From assembly GCF_027887165.1 (NCBI RefSeq), contig NC_077227.1, forward strand, positions 71,355,252 to 71,419,251: DNA of 64,000 nt, in the 5' to 3' direction. The notes under the pieces were generated by a model. It was given only the letters and a program-made list of their open reading frames with translations, had not been told where the DNA came from and searched no databases. The DNA is from Monodelphis domestica (lineage: Eukaryota; Chordata; Mammalia; Didelphimorphia; Didelphidae). The stretch's first letter is position 1. Every line of letters begins with the position of its first letter. This document shows, piece by piece, positions 23,507 through 34,800 of the stretch. Both the position numbers and the translations under genes were made by a program.

Positions 23507-23576
23507 CTTCCAGAGGAGTGTGGTGTAGTAGATCAGATCCTGGCTTTGGAATCAGTCAGATAATCAAAAAACATTT

Positions 23577-23825
23577 TGTTGTCATTCAGTTATATCTGCC
23601 TCTATGTGACCCCATCTTGATTTTTCTTGGCAAAGATACTGGGATGGTTTGCCATTTCCTTTTCCAGCTCATTTTCCAGATGAGAACATTAAGGCAAACA
23701 CAGTTAAGTGGCTTGTCTAAGGTCATATAGCTAATAAGTGTCTGAGGCCATATTGGAATTCAAGAAGATAAGTTTTTCTGACTATAAACCCGGGACTGTC
23801 TCCTCTGTGCCAGCTAGATGCCCAT
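23577..23825 (-). repeat. Family B SINE, minus strand, beside a plus-strand SINE head
   Basis: TTCTTGGCAAAGATACTGGGA and the core follow. A plus-strand SINE head (about 23512-23570) precedes it directly, which suggests insertion into an older SINE. Confidence 0.85.
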
Positions 23826-24079
23826 CAGTGCCCCAAACCCAAGACTTAACCAGGGAAGCTATTATATGCCAGGCACTGTGCTAAGCACTTTGGATACAAA
23901 GAAAGGTAAAAGGTGGTCCTTGCTCTTAAGAACTACATTAAAATCCATGCTGATCACTTAATTCTGGGCTTGTCTATTGATTCAAAGATCTGTAGGAGTT
24001 TCCATAAATAGAAGGATTTCCCCGCACAGAGTGGGAAATTCCTTATAAGGAGGCAATCATACATTCTTTTTGTATTCTC

Positions 24080-24255
24080 AAATCCAGAGTATGGATCATG
24101 CTTCTCGATGGAGAGGATTTGGGTTCAAATACCTGTGGGAGCTTGGGCAAATCACAACCTCCTTGGATCTCATTATCTTTATGTGTAAAACTGGAGAGTT
24201 GGGCTTCCTGAGACAGTTTCTGATACTTTTAACTCTAGATCTAAATGTGTAAGGA
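24080..24255 (+). repeat. MIR-type SINE
   Basis: GGGTTCAAATACCTGTGG, TTGGGCAAATCACAACCTC and an AACTCTAGATCTAAATG end. Confidence 0.75.
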
Positions 24256-24304
24256 CTAGAAAACATGACTTTTCCCAAACCTAAACCGGTCATTTATGTT
24301 TCTT

Positions 24305-24510
24305 CTTCTTAGATGAACCTTCAGTAGCTTCCCATTATCTACTTGAAGTTAGGCTGGTATTTAATTCCTTCCATGATCTGACCCCAAATTACCTTTCCAA
24401 CTTGAGTCATACTATTACCCTTCATGAACTCCTTATTTTTGCTTTTATTGTATTCCCAGTCCCAGGAATAGTGCTTGGCAGATGCTTAATAAATGCCTGT
24501 TAACTTGACT
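24305..24510 (+). mobile_element. LINE-2 fragment
   Basis: CTTCAGTAGCTTCCCATTA, CCATGATCTGACCCCAAATTA and the end word CTTGGCAGATGCTTAATAAA. Confidence 0.75.
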
Positions 24511-24514
24511 TGAC

Positions 24515-24955
24515 TTCTAGCAAAATTGTATTATCCTTCTTCTCTTCTTGTCCTATCCTCTACTATCTTCCTCCTTTAGTTCACATTGACCTCTCAATTT
24601 CTGAAATGTATTTTCCCCTACTCCAGTCTTTGACCAATTCAACGCTTTTCTTCTTTCAAAGACCCTCCCTCTCAGGTGGAATTTCCAATCCTAGTTGAAC
24701 ATCCTCTCTCTCTTCTCTGTTCCTACAACACTTCTTATGAATCTTTCTTATGTGCTTGCTTTTTTTTTTGGTATTATAGATATTTTTATCCATGTTTCAT
24801 TGACCTTAGTAACCTGCTAACTCCTTGAGAAAGGGTGTTTTTTGTCATATTAAACTTTTTAAGATAAGCTTGATTTTATTCATATTGTATATTCTTACCA
24901 CAAAACCTTGTGACTTGTTTATAGTGAATTATTAGTAGGTGCTTAATGAATGAAT
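24515..24955 (+). mobile_element. LINE-2 3' fragment, decayed
   Basis: TAACTCCTTGAGAAAGGGTG and TTAGTAGGTGCTTAATGAATG mark the L2 end. Confidence 0.5.
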
Positions 24956-26387
24956 GGTGACGGAAAGAGGACTATTTGGGTTGTACTATACGTTACATGC
25001 ACAACATCTACTTATTCGACATTACTTGTTATAGGAGGAGAGGGAGGGGATCAAGAGATATAAAACAGGATTCAAGGATGATGTAAAAATTGGAGCAATA
25101 TGGAAATACATTTGTAGTATAGTATTTTGGAAGAGGCCGTGGACATTGGGTTACAGGAGAAATATTAATATTAGTGATATTTTACCTTGTCAAAATAAGT
25201 ATGAAATGATGTCACATTAAATGCTCAAATAACATTTGTAGTGTATGAAAATGATAATGCAGTAATAATTGTAAAATGACTACTTTTTGACATGAACATA
25301 TTTATTAAGCTCCTCTTCCATGCACTGGGATCTAAATATAAAGAATGAAGCAATCTATTTTTAATGCAATTTAATTTCCTCTACTTCATTTCCAAATCTT
25401 CTTAAATTCTTTTTATTTTGAGGATATTCTATCTCCTACTGTGCCACTCAGCTAGTTATGATTTCTGTCAATATAATTTAATCCTCAGTGCTTAGAGACC
25501 AAATTACTTTTAGAAATATGATGTCATCATCATCATCATTATTATTTTTCCTTTGATAAAGAATTATGTGATGCTTTCTTTGTGTTTTGAGAGTGGCCAC
25601 GGATTGTCGGGAAATCATGGGCTCATTGTTTTAGATCTGGAATACATCTTTGAAGCTCTGGTTGGAGATATTAGAAGCCAATCTAAACCCAGGTGTTGAC
25701 ATGTCACAAATGGTTTACTAGGTGCAAGTGAGGGCTATAAAATAGTACATTTCCTTGGGTTATAAGGATATAATTGTTAAATACAGAGCAAGGATGCACG
25801 CTGGTAGTCTTGGTTTTGGTTTTAATTAACATTGATCTCCTCTTATTTCTCTTTCCCTGTTGCTTGGAACATTGACTGGTAAAATCCACGCAGAATTGAC
25901 ATTTCCATAGCACATTGATGTTATACAGTGATTTACATACAACATACTCATGAGTGGTAGTGTTGGGTTCAAAGAAAAGTTAGATAGGATCTGGTGGTCC
26001 AATATTTTGAAAGGAAAGTCAGCCCTAGAGGGAAAGGAAACTCTTGGCAATAAAAATATAAAGACATAGCAAAAATGATAGCAGTGAAGAGGGGGGAAAA
26101 AGCTAGTTGCTTAAAGAAACCAGGCATCCGTAGGGAACTCATTGACAAACTCAAGATTTTTAAAAGACATGTATTTCTAGAAGGCATATATAGTAGGTTT
26201 GTGCCATAGAAAGTATAAACAGGGGCCAGGATCAAGGGGAGAATAAAAATGCATATTGTATGGAATTATTTCAAGAGTGTTAAAGCCCAGGTAAGCTTTG
26301 GTTATGAATGTGGAAAAGATAACAAATGGATTTTTAGCTATGGTCTGAACAAGAGGAGAATCAAAGAAGAGATAGGACTGTTGCTCA
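24956..26387. other. AT-rich intergenic, no recognised gene
   Basis: Several short open frames on the minus strand lack any family resemblance. Contains an ATC/ATT run near 25525. Confidence 0.45.
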
Positions 26388-26640
26388 GGGCAGCTAAGTG
26401 GTGCAGTAGATAAGGGCTTATAATCAAAAAAGTTCATTTTCATGAATTTAAATCCAGCCTCAGACACTTACTAGCTGTGTGCCTCTAGGCAAGTCACTTA
26501 ACTCTATTTGCTTCAGTTCCTCATCAATAAAATGAGCTGGAGAAGGAAATGGCAAACTACTCTAATATTTTTGTCAAGAAAACTCTAAAATGGGGTCACA
26601 AGAGTTGGACATGACTGAAATGACTCACACAGCAACAATA
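26388..26640 (+). repeat. Family B SINE
   Basis: GGGCAGCTAAGTGGTGCAG head, GAGCTGGAGAAGGAAATGGC, then AAAATGGGGTCACAAGAGTT and GGACATGACTGAAATGACT. Confidence 0.92.
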
Positions 26641-27742
26641 TTAACATCTGGTTTTCTGGGTTAATGGAGGACTTGCAGGAAACTTTATGTATGATTTAGT
26701 GGCCCCTTTTCTATTAGAGATTGCCACCACTGGGCTAAAGGCTTTGGTGGTAAGTTAGGTGGTGTTGAAGATTCATCTTTTTAAATGAAGCACATGGCAG
26801 TGTCTGAATCCGGGGTCAGGGTACTCTTATGCTTTTCTGCATTCCATTTAGAAAGCAGAGATCAAATGCCAGTTTCATTATTTGTCACTGAGAGGGAAAA
26901 GATTAACTCATACACAAGAGGAAAGGTTTCTGTTTTTCTTACACCTAAAAATAAGTGTGATGTGATTCTCAGGTTCTTTCTCAAGACTCTTCTCTTGTCG
27001 CCTCTCCCATCTTTCCTTTGGTGATGTTACTTGACAGATCTTTGCTTGCATTTTTCCAGAAGCAGAGGAGGGAACAATTGTGATCAATGGGCATTAAAAA
27101 CTCAGGAGTGTCTACTGGAATAACATTGTAAAAACAAACAACTTTGAAAGACTTAAGAACTCATGTCAATGCTATGATCTCATTTTTCTATAGGACTGGT
27201 GATGAAGGCATCTCTTGACAGAGAGGCGATGGGTTCCATGTTTAGAACAATGCATACATTTTTGAACATGGCTAAAGAAGTAATTAGCTTTGCATGACTG
27301 TGTATATATGTTGGAAGGGTTTTCTTTTTCTAACCCACGTCTCATTTTTTTTGGGGGGGGAGGGAAAGAAAATATTGGAAAATAACAAAAAACCAATTAA
27401 AAAACTCTTTAGTTGCTATCTACCTGGCTTATAGAAGTTATTCAGACATGCGATATATTGGAAACCTAGGGATTCTAGTGGATGCAGTGACTCTGTTAAT
27501 GTCACATGGAGGAGGTAGTTTTACCTTGACCTTGTCAGACTATCCTTTTAATCCTGATTTTGGTTCTTGGTGCCATATTTTAGGAAGGATGATAAAAATC
27601 TGGAACATGTCTGGAAGAAGGCAGCTTGGATGGTGAGGTCTCTAATAATCATGTTAAATAAAGACTTACTGAAGGAAAAATGTTTTAAATTTTCAGATTA
27701 GATGTAGATTTCGACGTACCTTAGTGGTTATCTAGTCTTTTT
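26641..27742. other. Intergenic, no recognised gene
   Basis: No supportable coding or repeat feature. Confidence 0.45.
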
Positions 27743-27902
27743 TTTCCTAAATTGAAAAATTTTATTTAATTAATTAATTTAGAATATTTTCCATGGTTAC
27801 ATTATTCATATTCTTTCCCTCCCTGCCTACTGCCCCCCTTCCCCCATAGCCAACACGCAGTTCCACTGGGTTTTATTTGTGTCATTGATCAAGAGATTGC
27901 TC
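27743..27902 (-). mobile_element. LINE-1 3' tail fragment
   Basis: TTTAATTAATTAATTTAGAA, TTCCATGGTTACATTATTCA and TTCCACTGGGTTTTATTTG form the L1 3' end shared with several loci in this window. Confidence 0.85.
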
Positions 27903-27910
27903 TAAATTGT

Positions 27911-28020
27911 ATACCTGAGGGAACTGGTGCCTACAGAGGTTAAATGACTTGTTCAAAACCTCATAGGAAAAGCTAGCATTTAAACCCAGGTCCTTCATAT
28001 CCAAATATATTGCTTTTGTT
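27911..28020 (-). repeat. SINE core fragment, minus strand
   Basis: AGGTTAAATGACTTGTTC and TTTAAACCCAGGTCCTTC. Confidence 0.6.
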
Positions 28021-28149
28021 ATCAAAACATAGAGCCTCATGTATCAAGCAAAGGAAGCTGGAGAATAGAAACCTGAGGGAAATCACAATCATAGATTCCC
28101 TAGAGAAGAGGGACTAGACTGATTTTTGAAGGGCTCCATTAGGTAGGTC

Positions 28150-28382
28150 TAGAATCAATGGACAGAAAAAAGAGGGAGAGAGAGTTGAACTTTTTGGAAG
28201 AAAGAATGTTCTAAGAACAAGATAAAAATGGAATAATTGTTTGCTGTGAGAGGGAGTTAACTGCCCATCCCTGGAAGTGTTTGAGCTGGAGTTTGATGAC
28301 CAGTTGCTAGTGATGCTGTAGAGGAGAAGGGGGAGAAGGAGTTGGACTTAGATGAACATGATGTTTCTTATTCTATGATTTT
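28150..28382 (+). mobile_element. CR1/L3 LINE 3' end
   Basis: AGTTAACTGCCCATCCCTGG, GTTTGAGCTGGAGTTTGATGA and the terminal TTATTCTATGATT match the CR1-clade 3' end. It lies just downstream of the RBP3 stop codon and may be part of its 3'UTR on the opposite strand. Confidence 0.75.
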
Positions 28383-28557
28383 ACAGAAGATTAAGTAACA
28401 CCAAGCTCTATCAAATATATTCATAGTATGCTTGTCCTCTATAGATAACTTTGTTTACGTAATACCTAGGAATATCCCTTCTCTCTGTACATTGATAGAT
28501 TTTAGGACAATCTTAATCTAAGGGAACTTTTACATTACTTCTACCAGACCAGGTCAT

Positions 28558-28886
28558 CTATTTTGCCCTCTGTAAATGATGGTTGAACATCTCCTTGGCT
28601 TTGCTTAGGGCTTGGTCAGCAGGCACCTCCACATGAGGGGCTACTCCTACTCCCTCCCAGGAAGGTTTGTCTCCAGAGCCAACTGATCGGGCAGTAGGGA
28701 TGGTGATATAGAGGTCAGTGTCATCCACATGGTAGGTCTGTGGGGGTTGGCAGCCACCACTGGTCACTTCCCCAATGACCAAAGCCCTTCCTAGCCTCTG
28801 CATAACATATACGAACTCCTCTGCAGCACCTGCTGTCATACTGCTGGTGAGAATGATCACACTCTTCTTGGAACCATATCGTTCAC
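28558..28886 (-). CDS. RBP3: RBP3 exon 4, terminal coding exon (codons 1129-1237 and stop)
   Basis: The acceptor TTGCAG precedes GTGAACGATATGG, which completes Gly1129 and continues Glu-Arg-Tyr-Gly-Ser. The exon holds the last part of module 4, including TAGAAEE at the position of the S41 nucleophile loop, GEVTSGG at the former lysine loop and WEGVGV near the end. Translation stops at TAG (28560-28558) after Gln-Arg-Ala-Lys. Compared with my memory of the human protein, about ten residues of the basic C-terminal tail are absent. I cannot place the polyadenylation site securely; an AATAAA-like word at 27871-27878 (minus strand) lies in a LINE tail. Confidence 0.96.
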
Positions 28887-31800
28887 CTGCAAGAGACAAA
28901 ATTGACAGAATATAAGATTCTGGAGGACTGTAATTGTTTCACTTTTTGTCTTTGCTTTCCCAATACCTTATAGAGAACATGGCTCACCTTAGGTGCCTAA
29001 AAATGCTTCTGGGTTGATTTAAAGTCGCACAAGTGACTAATCAGAAACATTCTGGGGAGGGGAAGGATGTTTCAGGGTGATTTCTTTTTTGAGGTTGTTG
29101 CTGACACTTTTTGTGATGATGGAAGGAGCAGTGGGGATCAGAGTTCTAGTTCTATCCATTGTATTGCATTTGCAAAATCACTGTAGCTTTTCTACATCTG
29201 CATTCCTCATTTGGAAATTCATACTAATAGAGGCTATACACATTTTTATCTTTTAGGGTTATGAAACTCTTTATATTCATTATATCATTCTAGCCTCATG
29301 CCAACTCTTGGAGGTGGGCACTATTACTAGTCTGATTTTACAGCTGGAGAAATGGGGGTTCAAATCTGGCCTCAGATACTTCCTACCTGTGTGACTTTGA
29401 GTAAGCCACTTTTTTTCATCATTTACTGTTTCTCCTAATGTAGTCTAAAATTACAGGATTTTTTTTTGGTTGTTGACTCATATTTATTTTAAAATCCACT
29501 AAAACCACTGAATCATTTGTCTCTTCAATATTGTACATTTGAAATTTATTTATTAGAACTCAAGTACAACTTTGCATTTATCCCTATGATATTCATTTCA
29601 TTTGCTTTGATCTAATGCTTTAACTTGTCAAGATTTTTTTTTTTGGACTGTCTCTCGACTAGTGAATTAGTTATCCTTCCCAGCTTTGGAACATCTGCAA
29701 ATATACTGAACTTATCAATTATATCCATATCTAAATCAATGATTAAAATGTTAAATAGCACAGTCCAAGTACAAATCACTACAGAACTTCACTACAGACT
29801 TCCTTCCTTTTGACTAAAGGATCTCTCAAAGCATGTTATAGATTAAGGGATCAGTGATTGCTCTTTTGGTCTTACCATTCACCTAATTCTGAATCTACTT
29901 CATTATATTATCATTTAAATAAAGTTTTTGAAAAATTCCCACAAGAATAATATGGGAAGGACATTATCAAATGCTTCAGTAAAATCTGGGCAAACTATAT
30001 CTATAGCATTATCTTGTTCTAGTTAGTCTAGTGACCTTGTCAAAAAAAGAAGTGAGATAAATAAAGTATGACTTGTTTTTGGTGAAACAATCTTGGTTCT
30101 TTACTGTCATTGATTTCTTCCTGAGAGATTTAGTATCCATTTCTTTAACAATATATATTGGGGTGGGGTGGGGTAGGTATGTGGCTCCATGGATAGTCCT
30201 GGATTCAAATATGGCCTCATATACTTCCTAGTTGTGTGACCCTGGGCAAGTCACTTAACCTCCATTACCTAGCCCTTACCATTCTTCTGCCTTGGAACCA
30301 ATACACAGTATTGATTCTAAGATGGAAAGTAAGGATTTTAATTTACATATATATATATATGTAAACTGGAACTTTATTATGGAGTGGAAGTCAATCAGGC
30401 TCACTGTATTATAGACTGCTGACTTCATTTTCTCCCTCTTTTTGGAAATTGGGACACCATTTATATATTACTTCTATTCTTTATAAAGCCTTAGAGATAC
30501 ACTCACTGACAGTAACCCAGCAGTCATATATTTGCCACCTCTTCTAGGATATAGAACTAATTCATTATGGATAACTTTGTTGTCCCTTATTTATAACCCT
30601 CCTAATCATGGGTATTTACTCCCTCTCTGTCATTTTCTCTCTCTCTTCCTACAAGTTTAAGCTCATTCTCTTTAGCAGAGAAGTTAGAAATAAAATATGA
30701 ACCGGGGGGCAGCAAGGTAGCACAATGGATATATCGAGCACCAGACTTGGAATCAGGAGGATCCAGGTTTAAATCTTGCCTTATACACTTCCTAGCTGTG
30801 TGACTGGGAAAAATCATTTACCCATCATTTCCTAGCTCTTCTGACTTAGAACTGATAATAAGACAGAAGGGAAGGGTTTTAAAAAATATATACAAATGGG
30901 ACAACTCTACTTTTGCTAGCATTTTGCTATCTTCCTAAGCTATGAAAAGTTGGATCCTTTTTTTGGTCCTCTTCTTTTCCTCAATTTAGAAAAAACAAAC
31001 AAACAAAAAACATCATTCCTTGAGAGGTCATTTTAGCATCCTTAACTTTTTTTGTTATCAGCTAACTGCTTTCATTATTCCTGTTTTTGTATTCCTCCTC
31101 CATCACTTGATTTTTTAAATTTAAATCAAAATTGATTGATGAGTTCCTTGTGTTTACACCAATTTCTTTATAGACTATTTTTTCTCTTTTAAGAAATACT
31201 TTAAAGAACACCTAATCTAACATCATCTTACCTAGTTATGTATTGAGCTTAAAATGACTGTTCTAAACCTATATACCTCAACCTAGAGGGTCTGTGAATT
31301 TAGTTTTCCTGGCTTTTAAAATATTTTGATAACTGTTTTTCAATATATTTCAACATATTTTTCAACATATTCAATATTTCAATATATTTCCAATATATTA
31401 TAATTTTCAAAATATTTGAATACATTTCAATATATAATATTCAATATATTTCAATGTTGAATTCAATAATCCAATATATACATATTTCAACATATATTTC
31501 TTCTTTCTGATATTAGGGATTTTGTATTTGTTATCTTTCACAATACTATTTTGGGATGGGGTTTCCAGGTTTCAGTGGATTGCCATGATGCAAAAAAGGT
31601 TAAGAATTCCATAATTCATGCTAATGAACAATTTGAAAAGAAATCACGTTTTAATGAAAACCAATATAGTAAAAATGTAATCCCCAGATATCCCTCTCAC
31701 CTGCAACCTGAGACTGTGTCCAGATTTCACTGATGGAATCGTTGGGTCTGTTGTAGATTTGGTCTAGAAGAACTTCTTGACCTTCGTCAAAGAAATAGGA

Positions 31801-34800
31801 ACACAGAGCCGAGATAGAGGAGGTGGGTCCTCCTATGTTGAACCTGTTGGGCATGAACTAGTGAGCATTAGAAACCAAATTAAAGCTCCCTGACAACAAA
31901 AGTATTTCTGTGTTCTCATTTTGCGTCCTACTATAGACAGGGAAATATTTTTTTGAAACTGCTTTCTGAATCATGATTTTTTTAAATACAGTTTCAAAGT
32001 TGAGAAGAAAATCAGGGACCATTGTGTCATGTGGTTCTTTGTATCACTTTGTCTCAGTTTTTTCATTTGTAAAATAAGGGAAAAATAAAATGAGAAAGGT
32101 TGGAATAACTATATCTAAAATCCCATCTAGCTTAGAAATTCTAAGATGTTCAATTTAGTAAAGGGTAAAAGCTGTAGTTATTTTATTTTTAAAAACTTGG
32201 ACTTTTTCCTGGACCTCAGTTTCTTCATTTAAGAGGTCAGAATAAATGACCTCTGAGGTAATTTGCACATCCTTTTATTATGATTAAAACTAAGCTTGGA
32301 AATTGTATATTGAATTATAATTTTTATTATAAAAGCGAGAGGCATGTGCCAATAAGGGTATATTTTTATATTAATTTCATGCACTTTAAATTTAAGTTTC
32401 ATTATGAACACTTTCTTGAAGCTAGAAGAAAACAATAATCTAAGTTCTGATTTATAATGAATGAAGACGTCTGAAGCATAAATGCTCCTCCTGAAAATAT
32501 AACAATTGACTCTACCAGTTAGAGCTGGCTCCAGCACACCCCTCTTTTTACCCCATGAATCTTTAAAAGTAGGAAACCAGGTATCTGAGGGTATCTCATA
32601 GTATAGTAGGTCAGGAGCCAGAAAGAGACCTTAAAGGTGAACTTTGTCCAACATTCTGATTTTATGTGAGCACACTGAGACCCAGAGAAGCTACATTTCT
32701 AATAAAAAGTACCAAATAGCAGAGCCAGAAGTCAAATCAAGGATTCTTAACTCGAAACTCACTGCCCCTTCCAATGCAGCCCAATCTTCATTTCTTTATA
32801 TACTGTAACCATAATCATTCAGAGGTTATCCCTTTGGCCATTTGGGCACAAGTAAATTTCCAGTAGAGATGGACTACCCAAAGGACTTCAGAAAAAGTCA
32901 GAAGCCAATCAAAGGGCAGGCTTTATGGAGGGACACGTTAACTGGTCGAGTAGAAATCTTTTTAGCTAGTCTTCCTTTTTCTTCCCATAACCCTCCATGT
33001 CCTTCCCTCTCTTCCCCTAACATATATCAGCCAGGGTGGGTAGCAGCATCTTCAAATAGAAAACAAAGAGAGCCAGTTTTATTCTGTTTCCCTGCATTCC
33101 AAATGAAGACAGAACCAACAGTTTATGTTTTGTGGAGTCTATTGCCACCTAGTGATCACTAGAGGTGGTGATCCCTTAGTGGGGAACTGAGGATGGTGAA
33201 CCTTCAACGCCCAAGCTTAGTCTCCTTTCTTTGGCAGAGTGGAAATTTCCTCCATTTTACTTCCAGCTTCTGCCTACGAGTCCAAGTTGTTCCTACAGAA
33301 GTACTTCTCCTCATCTCATGGTTCATATGTTTATTAGTCTTTTTGGATCTAGCTTATCTAGGAGAACACCCCAGAGTTTGCCCAGTGCCCCCAGAGGGAG
33401 AGGTCAGTCTCTGTGTTTTGATTCTCCACCTCTCAATATCTCCCCACATGTATCCATATAAATTGAACATTTTTTACACAATGGATACTTGAGTTTTAGC
33501 TTTGCTTTTTGCCATTAACTAGCTGAGTGACTTTGGATAAGTCACCCCATCTTTTTGAGTCTTATTTCCTCCCCTGTAAATGATTTGGACATATAAGACT
33601 TACGTCTCTTCTGACTCCAAAGTTCATTTATGTTTCTGAAGAGGCAGGAGGTAGAAATTGGATCTATCATCTCATTGAGATAGGGATTTCTCAGGTGAGG
33701 AAATTTCCTCTACTAATACAAGCCAGCACCTTTTCTGCTACTTATTTATGGTCCTAAAGTGACACATTGAACAGATCTGTGCTCAGTACTCTCTAGTGTC
33801 CCAACCAGATTACAATGTAATTGGGAAACATTTAATGAAATAGATAAAACACAAGGGAACACAGATAATGTTAATATCTGCTTTCCTAACACATGTTGCC
33901 CACAGAGATCCTTATATAAAGTTTAGTCACCCCCGGTTCCACTGGTCTAGAAAATGAAGATGTTAAATGATCTGCCCAGGATTTGCTAGCCAATATATGT
34001 CATAAATGGGTCTTGAACTTGGGTCTCTCTTGACTCCTAAGGAATCTATCTGCAATCACAAAGCTATAGTGTCTGTTCTGAAGTCCTATGTTTGCATTAG
34101 TTTTTCCCCAAATCAAGGGGAAGAAGAGAACTAGAATTCATGTCATCTACTATGTGTTGAATGCTGGGATAATTAAACATTTTACAAATATCTCATTTCA
34201 TTCTCATGAGACTCTTACAAGGCAGATGCTCTTATTATTCCCATTTTACATTGAGGAAATTGAGGCAAACAGAGCTTCAGTGACTTACCCAGTGTCACAC
34301 AGGTAGTGTCTGAGGCTGAATTTGAATTTATATCTCCTGGATTTCAGGTCCATCGCTCTGTGAACTATGGTGCCACCTAGCTGCTAAATCAAATATAATG
34401 CCTAGATGTAGGGCTCTTTTTATATAAGGGGATTCTTTGATGGAATTTATTTGAAAATTATTAATCTGTGAAATGAATAACCAATCCTGAATTTATGTTC
34501 TTATGAAGATTGATTTTTCATATATTGAATCTGCTCAGGAAGAGATATCCTGTTATATACAGAACTGTATTTTTCAGGTTTTCTTTGGCTTATTTTGTCA
34601 TTTACACCAAAGTGATTATGTGTAGATATCCTCATTCTAAGAAATATATTGGGTTGAATTGAACTGAAATGATGAAATATTTGGTCTTATTCAGAGCCAT
34701 AATTAGCAACATTGGGGCAACCATTGCCAAGAGCAAGCAGTAACTAGCACGGACAGTACCCTCAAGTCAGTTTTACAATCCATGTTGTAAAAATAATACA

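Noticed and set aside
27871..27878. RBP3 polyadenylation signal
   Set aside because: The minus-strand AATAAA-like word is inside an L1 tail about 690 bases from the stop; not enough to call it.
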